In this document: positions 7,474-14,999 of the stretch, in pieces
Position numbering within the stretch: position 1 is the first letter of the stretch
Layout of the letters: every line of letters starts with the position of its first letter
Assembly: GCA_910576385.1 (NCBI GenBank)
Contig: CAJTIR010000028.1
Span: 1-53,982, forward strand
DNA from: Lachnospiraceae bacterium
GTDB lineage: Bacteria > Bacillota > Clostridia > Lachnospirales > Lachnospiraceae
Length of the DNA stretch: 53,982 nucleotides
Reading direction: 5' to 3'
Translations under genes and position numbers: made by a program
Notes under the pieces: model-generated
Databases searched by the model: none
What the model was told of the DNA's origin: nothing
Seen by the model: only the letters and a program-made list of their open reading frames with translations

Positions 7474-8019
7474 ATGAGCGTAAATGGAATAGGAACAACA
7501 GGATATCCGGCATGGCAGGGAGCAAGAAAAACACAGCAGAATACTGTAAGAAAGAATTTTGCAGAACAGATAAACAATGTGGCAAGCGCAAAGCCACATA
7601 CATCTATTGTCTATATGAAAACGGATGATATGCTGTACTCTGGCGGTAACGGGACAGGGCTGTCTTTCTACATCAAATATGCGGAAGGCTCAACAGAGGA
7701 TGATCCGACTGTGATTGCAAAAGGTGTTGATGAGAATGGGGATGAATTCGAGCAGACCATACATATCAACAAAATAAATCCCCGGAATGCTTCATTAGTG
7801 GAAATGACAGCATTGGAATCCTATATGGGTGTAGATAAGAATGGAGGGCTTACATCATTACCGCCTGAAACGGGAATGATGGGATTGCACGATAGGACAA
7901 ATTTCATGGATATGTTCCAGAAACAAATCAGTGACATGAAGCTGTTGAGCCAGAAAAAAGCTGCGGCATATTACCAGTACAGTATGCAGGCGTATTGGGA
8001 TTTCATGAACAAGAAATAA
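7474..8019 (+). CDS. Uncharacterised protein, 'NGIGTTGYP' N-terminus
   Basis: This 181-residue soluble protein starts MSVNGIGTTGYPAWQGARKT, closely matched by the protein at 8490 (MNVNGIGAAGYPVAGYETRR). The shared ~35-residue head, ending in 'NFAEQINNVA' versus 'KFADAINKAA', is followed by unrelated bodies. Such a common head on different bodies could be a targeting or export tag. The body contains 'VDKNGGLTSLP' and a helical Met/Tyr-rich tail. TGGAGG stands about 10 bases before the ATG. The structured repeat copy 2 lies directly upstream. The function is unknown. Confidence 0.72.
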   Translation: MSVNGIGTTGYPAWQGARKTQQNTVRKNFAEQINNVASAKPHTSIVYMKTDDMLYSGGNGTGLSFYIKYAEGSTEDDPTVIAKGVDENGDEFEQTIHINKINPRNASLVEMTALESYMGVDKNGGLTSLPPETGMMGLHDRTNFMDMFQKQISDMKLLSQKKAAAYYQYSMQAYWDFMNKK

Positions 8020-8112
8020 ATTCCATCGGCTGTATATCCCCGATAAGCTACAGCCTGACAAGGCAGGGCAGGCATCCCCGGCGTTCCGGCAAAACAGAGA
8101 GAGGCGATTGAA

Positions 8113-8400
8113 ATGGATATAACAGGAGTAGCAAAAAGCCATCATGCGGGCATCCCAAAGCCATCATCCAAGAAGGAATGGAAGCTGTCTGACTCCCTCC
8201 GGGAGCAGATAGCCGGATACGCCAGGGAGGATGCGGCGCAGGATGTCTATATGGGGAATAAGTTCCTCGCCCTACGCAAAAGCGAGGTCGCCAAAGTCGC
8301 GCCGGACAGGGCGGGAGTCACAGGCAGATTAGTGAGAGGGGGTGAAGGACGGTATGGAATTTGGGCGGGGAACATAGGGGATATTTCTGCATGGAGGTAA
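8113..8400 (+). CDS. Uncharacterised, probably truncated protein fused to repeat
   Basis: A 95-residue frame. Residues 1-~75 (MDITGVAKSHHAGIPKPSSK, then 'WKLSDSLREQIAGYAREDAA') look like the N-terminal part of a longer family. The last ~20 residues (from 'GGEGRYGIWAGNIG') are encoded by the 120-bp intergenic repeat starting at 8341. The repeat therefore appears to have replaced the rest of the gene, leaving a chimaeric or decaying product. The ATG follows a GAGAGAGG-type ribosome site. I cannot name the family, and whether it is still functional is open. Confidence 0.5.
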   Translation: MDITGVAKSHHAGIPKPSSKKEWKLSDSLREQIAGYAREDAAQDVYMGNKFLALRKSEVAKVAPDRAGVTGRLVRGGEGRYGIWAGNIGDISAWR

Positions 8401-8459
8401 TGAATCGCTCGGACTTACATCAAGAGAGCAGAGATGGCTCTGAATGACAGATGAGCCGC
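8341..8459 (+). repeat. 119-bp intergenic repeat, copy 3, with stem-loop element
   Basis: Matches 7319-7438 along its whole length, including TCTGCATGGAGGTAATGAA and the paired segments GCTC (8407-8410)/GAGC (8426-8429) and TGGCTC (8435-8440)/GAGCCG (8453-8458). The GGACTTA and TGAATGACAGA loops are kept. The first stem has decayed more than in the other copies. It overlaps the 3' end of the frame at 8113-8400. Confidence 0.6.
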
Positions 8460-8489
8460 AATACTAAAAACAATGGAGGATTAAAGAAA

Positions 8490-8927
8490 ATGAATGTTAA
8501 TGGAATAGGAGCAGCAGGATACCCGGTGGCAGGGTATGAAACGAGAAGGACAGAAAGAAATGTGGCAGGAGGGAAATTTGCTGATGCGATAAACAAAGCC
8601 GCGACACAGAATGAAATACCCAAAGGAACAAATGCTTTCAGGCCGGAAAGTTCAGATGAAGTGATGCAGGCATGGGATAAGGCGCTTGCGGAAACGGGAG
8701 TAAATCCTTTTCCGATGAACCGCATCTCAACGGCTTTGGTTCTGCACGTTGAAAGTGGACAGCAGGGTTTGAGTTCCACATTTTTGGGTGACAGTGTGGG
8801 TTCCGCAAAATCTATGGCTGAAAAGATTATACATAGGCTGGAGAACCCGCTGACCCCGGCGGCAAACCCGGATTTTGCAGGGCAGGAATTGATATTCTAC
8901 AAGAAATTCTTAGAGTTTTTGGAGTGA
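8490..8927 (+). CDS. Uncharacterised protein, 'NGIGAAGYP' N-terminus
   Basis: This 145-residue soluble protein shares its first ~35 residues with the protein at 7474 but has a different body ('FRPESSDEVMQAWDKALAET', 'GVNPFPMNRISTALV', 'KIIHRLENPLTP'). The start is the ATG at 8490 behind TGGAGG (8474-8479). It is the last gene of the run downstream of the AgrC/AgrA-like pair and is preceded by structured repeat copy 3. No enzyme or binding motif is recognised. The recurrence of the head across the array, rather than the bodies, is the main clue to a shared fate. Confidence 0.72.
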   Translation: MNVNGIGAAGYPVAGYETRRTERNVAGGKFADAINKAATQNEIPKGTNAFRPESSDEVMQAWDKALAETGVNPFPMNRISTALVLHVESGQQGLSSTFLGDSVGSAKSMAEKIIHRLENPLTPAANPDFAGQELIFYKKFLEFLE

Positions 8928-9060
8928 TGGATTTCTAATACGATAGCATCACACGAAGAAAAATAATAATGCACAAACGATAAAAGGGAACCAAGCAGAG
9001 GTAGAACCATACGCCTGTCTGGTTCCCTTGTTACATATCAGTGCGGGGAGGCGGTTGTCA

Positions 9061-9267
9061 GTGGAAAGGATCAGATGCCCGAACCCGAAGTGCGGGCGGC
9101 ACATCCTTGACATTGAGAAGATGCCGCCGGGCAGGACGGTGCTTGAAATTTTCTCATTACAATGCAAAATAGTAAACAAAAGCGATACATACATTTTAGC
9201 GGGCGTGCTGCGTTTCACGATGAATGTGGATTGCAGTGCGCCCGCTTTTTCCAGTTACGGCAAGTAA
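9061..9267 (+). CDS. Com-like small zinc-ribbon protein
   Basis: A 68-residue frame starting with GTG at 9061 behind a GGGAGG-type site. Its first half, 'MERIRCPNPKCGRHILDIEK', then 'VLEIFSLQCKIVNKS', has the layout of Mu Com-like or phage-type zinc ribbons (CPxxxC ... C), which bind nucleic acid. The second half lacks the expected final Cys and reads into unrelated sequence, so the gene may be truncated or altered. It stands alone between the host gene run and the prophage, and may mark the old left junction of a mobile element. Confidence 0.5.
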   Translation: MERIRCPNPKCGRHILDIEKMPPGRTVLEIFSLQCKIVNKSDTYILAGVLRFTMNVDCSAPAFSSYGK

Positions 9268-9356
9268 AAAGATAAACTACGATACACACCTGATAAAGGC
9301 AGCCAGGACGGCTGCGTTATGCTGGGTGTTTTCTATTGTTCAGAGAAAGGACAGGA

Positions 9357-9548
9357 CATCCGGCGGGACGGCCCCGCCGGATGACGCCGGCAGGCTGCCG
9401 GGGAAGCCGGAACAAAATGCTGTCCCCACGAAAGGGGACATTATGGCCATTGCACGGGCTGGGAACGGATTTCCGCCACCTGCAGACAAACATCATATTC
9501 TTTATGTACATACCGCAGTTCCTTCCAAGGGGGCTGCGGGCTTTTTTT
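9357..9548 (+). ncRNA. Possible structured RNA ending in a terminator
   Basis: The 470-bp gap before the first prophage gene contains no convincing coding frame but a series of stable hairpins. CATCCGGCGGG (9357-9367) pairs with CCCGCCGGATG (9373-9383) on a 5-nt loop; a GCCGGCAG-type hairpin follows; then TGTCCCC (9422-9428) pairs with GGGGACA (9435-9441). The series ends with a classic terminator at 9513-9547. This layout fits a small RNA or a terminated leader. No known family is recognised, and no strong promoter is seen before it. Confidence 0.35.
9513..9548 (+). terminator. Intrinsic terminator before prophage
   Basis: CCGCAG (9513-9518) and CTGCGG (9534-9539) form the outer stem, with CCTT/GGGG pairing inside, followed by GCTTTTTTTA. 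This is a good Rho-independent terminator, insulating the prophage from upstream host transcription. Confidence 0.7.
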
Positions 9549-9687
9549 ATTCGACATATTTCTATTTTATTCCCAGACATATTACAAAAGAATACATGAT
9601 TTTCATTACGGTCGTACCTGGGATTTTTCAGGTGCGCTTTTTTTGCGCCTTAGTGCGCCCGCCTTACAGGGTGCGCGCGCCGCCATT

Positions 9688-9724
9688 CCAGTCTTGAAAC
9701 TGTTTAACCAAATTTCAAGACTGG
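9688..9724 (+). promoter_or_regulatory. Perfect 12-bp inverted repeat at translation start of first prophage gene
   Basis: CCAGTCTTGAAA (9688-9699) and TTTCAAGACTGG (9713-9724) are exact complements around a 13-nt spacer. The right arm runs into the ribosome site GGAGGG (9723-9728) of the gene at 9736. It could be an operator for a repressor, or an RNA hairpin that limits translation of the sigma-like protein. There is no T-run, so it is not a terminator. Confidence 0.65.
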
Positions 9725-9735
9725 AGGGAATCTGA

Positions 9736-10128
9736 ATGAAAATTGAATACAAGGATGCGGACGGCAAGGTACTGGAGCTGGAGGTTTCTGATGAGATCGG
9801 GCAGTTCTACCTTTCTTCCGTGAAAGAGGCAAAAAAGAGCGACAGGAGGAATACCAGGCCGGACCGCCACACGTCCCTGGAATCTTTTGTGTATGAGGAC
9901 AAGCGGTTCTTCACGGCACCGTCTAACCCCATGCAGGAGGCCGTGGAAGACTGTGAGGTGGAGCGGCTGCTTTCCTGCCTGAATGACCGCCAGAGGGAAC
10001 TTGTGCGGCGGTGTGTGATCGAGGGGTGGAGCTACACGGAAATAGCCGTCCAGGAAGGGAAGGATGAGTCAGCAGTCCGCCATGCGGTAAAAAGGGCGCT
10101 GAAAAAAATGAAAAAAACTTTTTTCTGA
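9736..10128 (+). CDS. Small sigma-70 region-4-like regulator
   Basis: This 130-residue protein has a C-terminal half (about 80-130: 'LNDRQRELVRRCVIEGWSYT', then 'EIAVQEGKDESAVRHAVKRA') that is a helix-turn-helix of the sigma-70 region-4 type. The N-terminal half is a short beta-rich segment. There is no region 2, so it is not a full sigma factor; it is an ArpU- or sigma-4-like phage regulator, perhaps steering host RNA polymerase. It is the first prophage gene, with its ribosome site under a perfect palindrome, which suits an early switch gene. The poly-basic tail 'RALKKMKKTFF' may bind DNA. Confidence 0.75.
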   Translation: MKIEYKDADGKVLELEVSDEIGQFYLSSVKEAKKSDRRNTRPDRHTSLESFVYEDKRFFTAPSNPMQEAVEDCEVERLLSCLNDRQRELVRRCVIEGWSYTEIAVQEGKDESAVRHAVKRALKKMKKTFF

Positions 10129-10203
10129 CCGTCCGAAAATGTGTCCGCCCATGGCTTATGCCAGAGGGTGCGGTGAAAACCCTCGGAAATGGAGGTCATG
10201 GGC

Positions 10204-10422
10204 ATGGAACACACATTGAGGATCAGTGTTTCAAAAGAGCCGGCTGACGGCGGGATCGTGAGCTGCCGCAACGTCTCCGTGAGGGAGCGCCTGGTGCGCT
10301 TCCTCCTTGGGGAGAAGCGGAGCCTGACCATCATCGTGCCGGGCGGTTCCGTCCGGGAGCTGGCAGTGAGTGAAGTCATGGAAGGAGGAAACGTACATGG
10401 GAAAAGTGAAGTTACTGCTTGA
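10204..10422 (+). CDS. Uncharacterised small phage protein
   Basis: A 72-residue protein, MEHTLRISVSKEPADGGIVS onward, with an all-beta feel and no recognised motif. The ATG at 10204 was chosen because GGAGGT (10191-10196) stands 7 bases upstream; earlier in-frame ATGs at 10189 and 10198 are too close to it. It overlaps the next gene by 26 bases, as is usual in the compact early operon. Position between the regulator and the replication nuclease suggests an early role. Confidence 0.65.
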   Translation: MEHTLRISVSKEPADGGIVSCRNVSVRERLVRFLLGEKRSLTIIVPGGSVRELAVSEVMEGGNVHGKSEVTA

Positions 10423-10777
10423 CGTCATCGGGGATCTGCGTTCCCTTGCCGACAGCCTGCAGGCCGTTGCGGATGCGGTGGCGGACAATGGTGCGGCAGA
10501 GGCGGAGATGACGACCACAAAGGAGCCGGAGAAAACAGGAAAGAACGGAAAGGCGGGCGCAAAGAACACGGCGAAGAAGGATGCGAAGGCGGCAAAGCAG
10601 GAGCCGGAGGAGAAGCCGCTGACGCTGGAGGAAGTGCGGGCAGTTCTGGCGGAGAAGTCCCGCTCCGGACACACGGAGGAAGTGCGGGCATTGCTGAATA
10701 AGCACGGCGCGGATAAGCTGTCGGAGATCGACCCGGCGGAATATGCGGCGCTGCTTGCGGAAGCGGAGGTGCTGTGA
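10397..10777 (+). CDS. Phage early protein with Lys/Ala-rich linker ('rrp5-like' type)
   Basis: A 126-residue protein with three parts. The first is an N-terminal helix (~1-35, 'LLLDVIGDLRSLADSLQAVA'); the second a low-complexity Lys/Ala/Glu linker (~45-80); the third a compact C-terminal helical domain (~85-126, 'LTLEEVRAVLAEKSRSGHTE', 'HGADKLSEIDPAEYAALLAE'). This architecture is common in Firmicute phages just before the RecB-like nuclease and is often mislabelled as an rRNA biogenesis protein. It probably assists recombination or replication, but no activity is known. AAGGAGG lies 8 bases before the ATG. Confidence 0.75.
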   Translation: MGKVKLLLDVIGDLRSLADSLQAVADAVADNGAAEAEMTTTKEPEKTGKNGKAGAKNTAKKDAKAAKQEPEEKPLTLEEVRAVLAEKSRSGHTEEVRALLNKHGADKLSEIDPAEYAALLAEAEVL

Positions 10778-11907
10778 TGGGGAGACACGCTTTACTGTCC
10801 GCATCCTCCAGCCACCGGTGGCTTGCCTGCCCGCCATCTGCGAGGCTCTGTGAGAACTACGAGGATACGGGCAGCGAATACGCACAGCAGGGCACTGATG
10901 CCCACAGCCTGTGCGAACACAAGCTGAAGCTGTCCCTGGGCATGGAAACGGAAGACCCTACGGAGGGGCTTGCATTCTACGAGGAGGAGATGGAGGAGTG
11001 CGCCTGCGGGTACGCAGAGTATGTTCTTTCCCTTGTGGAGGAGGCAAGGCAGTCATGCAAAGACCCGGTGGTGCTGATTGAGCAGAGGCTGGACTTCTCC
11101 CGGTATGTGGAGGAGGGCTTCGGCACCGGCGACTGCGTCATCATCGCAGACGGGACGCTGTATATCATCGACTACAAGCACGGCAAGGGCGTGGAAGTTT
11201 CCGCAGAGGGCAATCCGCAGATGATGCTGTACGCCTTGGGAGCGCTGGAACTGTTTGACGGCATTTATGACATTGATACCGTCCGCATGGCAATCTACCA
11301 GCCGCGCCGGGAGAATGTCAGCGTGTGCGTGATGGCGAAGGATGACCTTCTCCAGTGGGCGCACAATGAGCTGGTTTATAAGGCGAAGCTGGCCTATGCC
11401 GGGGAGGGCGAGTTCTGTGCCGGGGAACACTGCAAATTCTGCAAGGCGAAGGCGGTCTGCAGGAAGCGGGCGGAGTACAACCTGGAGCTTGCGAAGTATG
11501 ACTTTGAGATGCCCGCCACGCTGGAGGATGACGAGATCGCGGCGATCCTTGTGAAAGCGGATGAGCTGGCGGCATGGGCGGCGGACGTGAAGGAGTTCGC
11601 ATTGCAGCAGGCGCTCTCCGGCGTGAAGTATGCCGGGTTCAAGGTGGTGGCCGGGAGGTCGAACCGGAAGTACACGGATGAGGACGCCGTGGCGGATACC
11701 GTGAAGAAGGCGGGCTTCGACCCGTATGAGCCGAAGCTCTTAGGCATTACAGCCATGGAGAAGTTGCTGGGTAAGAAGAAGTTTGCAGACATTTTAAAGG
11801 GGCTTGTGGAGAAGCCGCAGGGCAGGCCCGTCCTTGTGCTTGAGAGCGACAAACGCCCCGAATTGCAGTCCACTGCCGCTGCTGATTTTGAGGCAGGCAG
11901 CGAATGA
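10777..11907 (+). CDS. RecB/Cas4-like nuclease, DUF2800 family
   Basis: This 376-residue PD-(D/E)XK exonuclease is of the DUF2800 phage type. Motifs seen: 'SSSHRWLACPPSARL' at the N-terminus; the acidic segment 'GFGTGDCVI' followed by 'IIDYKHGKG' (catalytic D...D-x-K); a QxxxY-like 'NPQMMLYALGAL'; and a C-terminal cysteine cluster 'GEHCKFCKAKAVCRKR', expected to bind an iron-sulfur cluster together with an N-terminal Cys. Such enzymes resect DNA ends for phage recombination. The ATG overlaps the previous TGA (TGATG). The ssDNA-binding-like DUF2815 protein follows just after a homing endonuclease insert, so nuclease and ssDNA binder likely form a recombination pair. Confidence 0.88.
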   Translation: MGRHALLSASSSHRWLACPPSARLCENYEDTGSEYAQQGTDAHSLCEHKLKLSLGMETEDPTEGLAFYEEEMEECACGYAEYVLSLVEEARQSCKDPVVLIEQRLDFSRYVEEGFGTGDCVIIADGTLYIIDYKHGKGVEVSAEGNPQMMLYALGALELFDGIYDIDTVRMAIYQPRRENVSVCVMAKDDLLQWAHNELVYKAKLAYAGEGEFCAGEHCKFCKAKAVCRKRAEYNLELAKYDFEMPATLEDDEIAAILVKADELAAWAADVKEFALQQALSGVKYAGFKVVAGRSNRKYTDEDAVADTVKKAGFDPYEPKLLGITAMEKLLGKKKFADILKGLVEKPQGRPVLVLESDKRPELQSTAAADFEAGSE

Positions 11908-12383
11908 AACAGATACCGTTAACACAGGGCAGGTCCGCAATTGTGGATGATGCAGATTATGAAGCCCTGACAGCGCATAGCTGGTGCCTTTCGAACTGCT
12001 CCGGCATCTGCTATGCGGTGAGGGGATGCAAGGCTGGTGGGAAACACCATACCGTCCTGATGCACAGGGAAATTATGGATGCGCCGGAAGGGATGCTGGT
12101 CGACCACATCAATGGGGACGGGCTCGATAACAGGCGCTGCAACCTGCGTTTGGCAACGGACAGCCAGAACCATTTCAACCAGCGAAAGCAGAAAAAGGCC
12201 ACATCATCCAGGCATAAAGGGGTTTACTGGCATAAGCGCGACCATGTGTGGATGGTCCGTATCCAGGCAGAGGGGAAAGAAAGGTATATCGGGAGCTATA
12301 AAACAGAGCGGGAAGCGGCTCTTGCTTATAACAAAGCCGCAGTCAAGTATCATGGTGAATATGCGAAACTGAATGAAATTTAG
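11904..12383 (+). CDS. HNH homing-type endonuclease with AP2 domain
   Basis: This 159-residue free-standing endonuclease has its HNH core at about residues 70-100 ('MLVDHINGDGLDNRRCNLRL', then 'QNHFNQ'), with the catalytic His pair and Asn visible. A C-terminal AP2-type DNA-binding domain follows at ~110-155 ('GVYWHKRDHVWMVRIQAEGK', 'YIGSYKTEREAALAYNKAAV'). Such genes spread between phages by cutting cognate alleles. It is wedged between the DUF2800 nuclease (ATGA overlap) and its usual partner DUF2815. A related but more divergent gene lies at 23135. Confidence 0.88.
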   Translation: MKQIPLTQGRSAIVDDADYEALTAHSWCLSNCSGICYAVRGCKAGGKHHTVLMHREIMDAPEGMLVDHINGDGLDNRRCNLRLATDSQNHFNQRKQKKATSSRHKGVYWHKRDHVWMVRIQAEGKERYIGSYKTEREAALAYNKAAVKYHGEYAKLNEI

Positions 12384-12395
12384 GAGGAAAATCAT

Positions 12396-12968
12396 ATGTC
12401 AAACACAGCCAACAATCCAACAAAGGTAATTACCGGCCCGAACACCCGGTGGAGTTACTGCAACGCATGGGAAGCGAAGGCAATTAACGGCGGCACGCCG
12501 AAGTTCTCTGTTTCCCTCATTATCCCGAAGTCGGATAAAAAGACCATTGCCAGGATCGAGGAGGCGATCAAGGCGGCGTACCGCGAGGGCGAGGCGAAGC
12601 TGAAGGGGAACGGCAGGAGCGTCCCTGCCCTTTCCGTGCTGAAGACCCCGCTGCGTGACGGGGATGTGGAGCGCCCGGACGATGAAGCCTATGCGGATTC
12701 TTATTTCGTCAACGCCAACAGCTCCACGGCCCCTGGCATCGTGGACGCGGACCGGCAGCCGATCCTGGATCATTCCGAGGTGTACAGCGGCGTGTACGGC
12801 AGGGCGAGCATCAATTTCTATGCATTCAACAGCAATGGCAACAAGGGTATCGCCTGCGGGCTGAACAATTTACAGAAGATCCGTGACGGGGAGCCTTTGG
12901 GCGGGCGTTCCCGTGCGGAGGATGACTTTGCGGATGATGCCGGGGATGATGAGGATTTCCTGTCATGA
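12396..12968 (+). CDS. DUF2815 ssDNA-binding-like protein
   Basis: A 190-residue phage replication protein of the DUF2815 type, considered OB-fold, T7 gp2.5-like ssDNA binding. Features are an N-terminal 'KVITGPNTRWSYCNAWEA', a central beta-rich part with 'VNANSSTAPGIVD' and 'YSGVYGRASINFYAFNSNGN', and an acidic C-terminal tail ending 'DDEDFLS', the kind ssDNA-binding proteins use to recruit partners. GGAGGAAAATC precedes the ATG. It lies with the DUF2800 nuclease and the family A polymerase, a standard replication module. Confidence 0.88.
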   Translation: MSNTANNPTKVITGPNTRWSYCNAWEAKAINGGTPKFSVSLIIPKSDKKTIARIEEAIKAAYREGEAKLKGNGRSVPALSVLKTPLRDGDVERPDDEAYADSYFVNANSSTAPGIVDADRQPILDHSEVYSGVYGRASINFYAFNSNGNKGIACGLNNLQKIRDGEPLGGRSRAEDDFADDAGDDEDFLS

Positions 12969-13060
12969 CCAGATAAGCAATAGCACAGCCGCCGGGTGGC
13001 GGGGAACGGGCATCTGCCTTTTCCCTGCCGCCCTTAAGGCGGTGAAAGGAGCTGGTGGAA

Positions 13061-14989
13061 TTGAAGTCTATCGAAATTGATATTGAATCGTACAGTGATG
13101 TGGATTTGTACAAATGCGGTGTTTATAAATATTCCTCTTCGCCGAATTTTGAGATTTTATTATTCGGATACAGCGTGGATGGCGGGGATGTGAAGGTGGT
13201 TGACCTTGCCTGCGGGGAGGAAATCCCTGCGGAAATACTGGCGACGCTTTCCGATGAGTCCGTCACGAAATGGGCGTTCAATGCCATGTTCGAGAGGGTG
13301 TGTTTATCAAATTACCTTGGGGAATGGCTGGAGCCGGAATCGTGGAAATGCTCCATGGTCTGGTCTGCCACCCTTGGCCTTCCGCTGTCTTTGGAGAATG
13401 TTGGCACAGTGCTTGGGTTGGAAAAGCAGAAATTGTCAGAAGGAAAAGACCTGATACGGTATTTCTGTGTCCCCTGCAAGCCGACCAAGGCGAACGGCGG
13501 TCGGACGCGGAACCTGCCGGAGCATGACAGGGAGAAATGGGAGCGGTTCAAGGCATACAACATCCGCGACGTGGAAGCGGAGATGCAGATACAGCAGAGG
13601 CTTGCCAAATTCCCCGTGCCGGAGTTTGTATGGGAGGAATACCGGCAGGACCAGGAAATAAACGACCGGGGCATCGGGGTGGACATGGAGATGGTCAGGA
13701 ATGCAATCGCCATGGATGGGCGCTCCAAGGCGGAACTGTCGGCAGCCATGAAGGAACTGACGGAGTTGGAGAACCCAAACTCCGTGCAGCAGATGAAGCG
13801 GTGGCTTTTGGAGAACGGGATGGAAACGGATTCGCTGGATAAAAAGGCGGTGGCGGAACTGTTAAAGACTGCGCCGGAGCCTTTGGGGGAGGCGCTTGCC
13901 CTGCGGCAGCAGCTTGCCAGGTCATCTGTGAAAAAATACCAGGCAATGAAGAATGCGGTGTGTACGGACAGCCGGGCGCATGGGATGTTTCAATTTTACG
14001 GTGCTAACAGGACGGGGCGGTTTTCCGGCCGCATTATACAGTTGCAGAACCTTCCGCAGAACCATATCCCCGATCTGGCACAGGCACGGGAGCTGGTGAA
14101 AGCCGGGGATTTCGATGCCCTCTCTATTCTCTATGAGGATATCCCGGATACGCTCTCGCAGCTCATCCGCACGGCATTCGTGCCGCAGGACGGGAGGAAG
14201 TTCATTGTGGCGGACTTTTCCGCCATCGAGGCGCGGGTGATCGCGTGGATCGCCGGGGAGCGGTGGCGGCTGAAGGTGTTCGAGGGCGGCGGGGATATTT
14301 ACTGCGCCTCGGCAAGCCAGATGTTCCATGTGCCTGTGGAAAAGCATGGCGTGAACGGGCATCTGCGGCAGAAAGGGAAGATTGCCGAATTAGCCCTCGG
14401 CTATGGCGGATCAGTCGGGGCATTGAAATCCATGGGAGCTTTGGAGATGGGGCTTGCGGAGGAAGAACTGCCGCCGCTTGTGTCGGCATGGCGGGATTCC
14501 AACCCAAGCATTACGGAGTTCTGGTGGGCGGTTGACCGCGCTGTGAAGGAGTGCATCAAAAAGAGGATGCCAACGGAAACACACGGCATCCGCTTCAGCT
14601 ATGAAAGCGGGATGCTGTTCATCACTTTATTTTCCGGCCGGAGGCTCGCCTATGTGAAGCCGAGGATTGGCGAGAACCAGTTTGGCGGGGAGTCTGTCAC
14701 TTACATGGGCGTGGGCGGCACGAAGAAATGGGAGCGGCTGGAAAGCTACGGCCCGAAGTTTGTGGAGAATATTGTCCAGGCGGTCAGCCGGGATATTTTA
14801 TGCTACGCCATGCGGACGCTTCGGAACTGCTCAATCGTGGCACACGTCCACGATGAGATCATCATTGAGGCGGACAGGAGGATGTCCCTCCCTGCCGTCT
14901 GTGAACAGATGGGCAGGACGCCGCCCTGGGCAAAGGGGCTGCTGCTCCGGGCAGATGGCTATGAATGTTCATTTTACCAGAAGGATTAG
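13061..14989 (+). CDS. Phage family A DNA polymerase
   Basis: This 642-residue replicative DNA polymerase copies the phage genome. The N-terminal 3'-5' exonuclease begins with 'IEIDIESYSDVDL' (the D-x-E pair). The polymerase part has motif A 'DFSAIEARVIAWIAG', motif B around 'KGKIAELALGYGGSVGAL' and motif C 'VHDEIIIE'. No 5'-3' exonuclease domain is present, as usual in this phage subfamily. I chose the TTG at 13061, nine bases after AAGGAG (13046-13051), giving the family-typical MKSIEID start; a GTG at 13055 would sit too close to that site. It is adjacent to ssDNA-binding and primase genes. Confidence 0.93.
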   Translation: MKSIEIDIESYSDVDLYKCGVYKYSSSPNFEILLFGYSVDGGDVKVVDLACGEEIPAEILATLSDESVTKWAFNAMFERVCLSNYLGEWLEPESWKCSMVWSATLGLPLSLENVGTVLGLEKQKLSEGKDLIRYFCVPCKPTKANGGRTRNLPEHDREKWERFKAYNIRDVEAEMQIQQRLAKFPVPEFVWEEYRQDQEINDRGIGVDMEMVRNAIAMDGRSKAELSAAMKELTELENPNSVQQMKRWLLENGMETDSLDKKAVAELLKTAPEPLGEALALRQQLARSSVKKYQAMKNAVCTDSRAHGMFQFYGANRTGRFSGRIIQLQNLPQNHIPDLAQARELVKAGDFDALSILYEDIPDTLSQLIRTAFVPQDGRKFIVADFSAIEARVIAWIAGERWRLKVFEGGGDIYCASASQMFHVPVEKHGVNGHLRQKGKIAELALGYGGSVGALKSMGALEMGLAEEELPPLVSAWRDSNPSITEFWWAVDRAVKECIKKRMPTETHGIRFSYESGMLFITLFSGRRLAYVKPRIGENQFGGESVTYMGVGGTKKWERLESYGPKFVENIVQAVSRDILCYAMRTLRNCSIVAHVHDEIIIEADRRMSLPAVCEQMGRTPPWAKGLLLRADGYECSFYQKD

Positions 14990-14999
14990 GTGGTGTGTG

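Noticed and set aside
9224-9697. 157-codon frame before the prophage
   Set aside because: It crosses the hairpins and terminator at 9357-9548, has no ribosome site, and its translation looks random.
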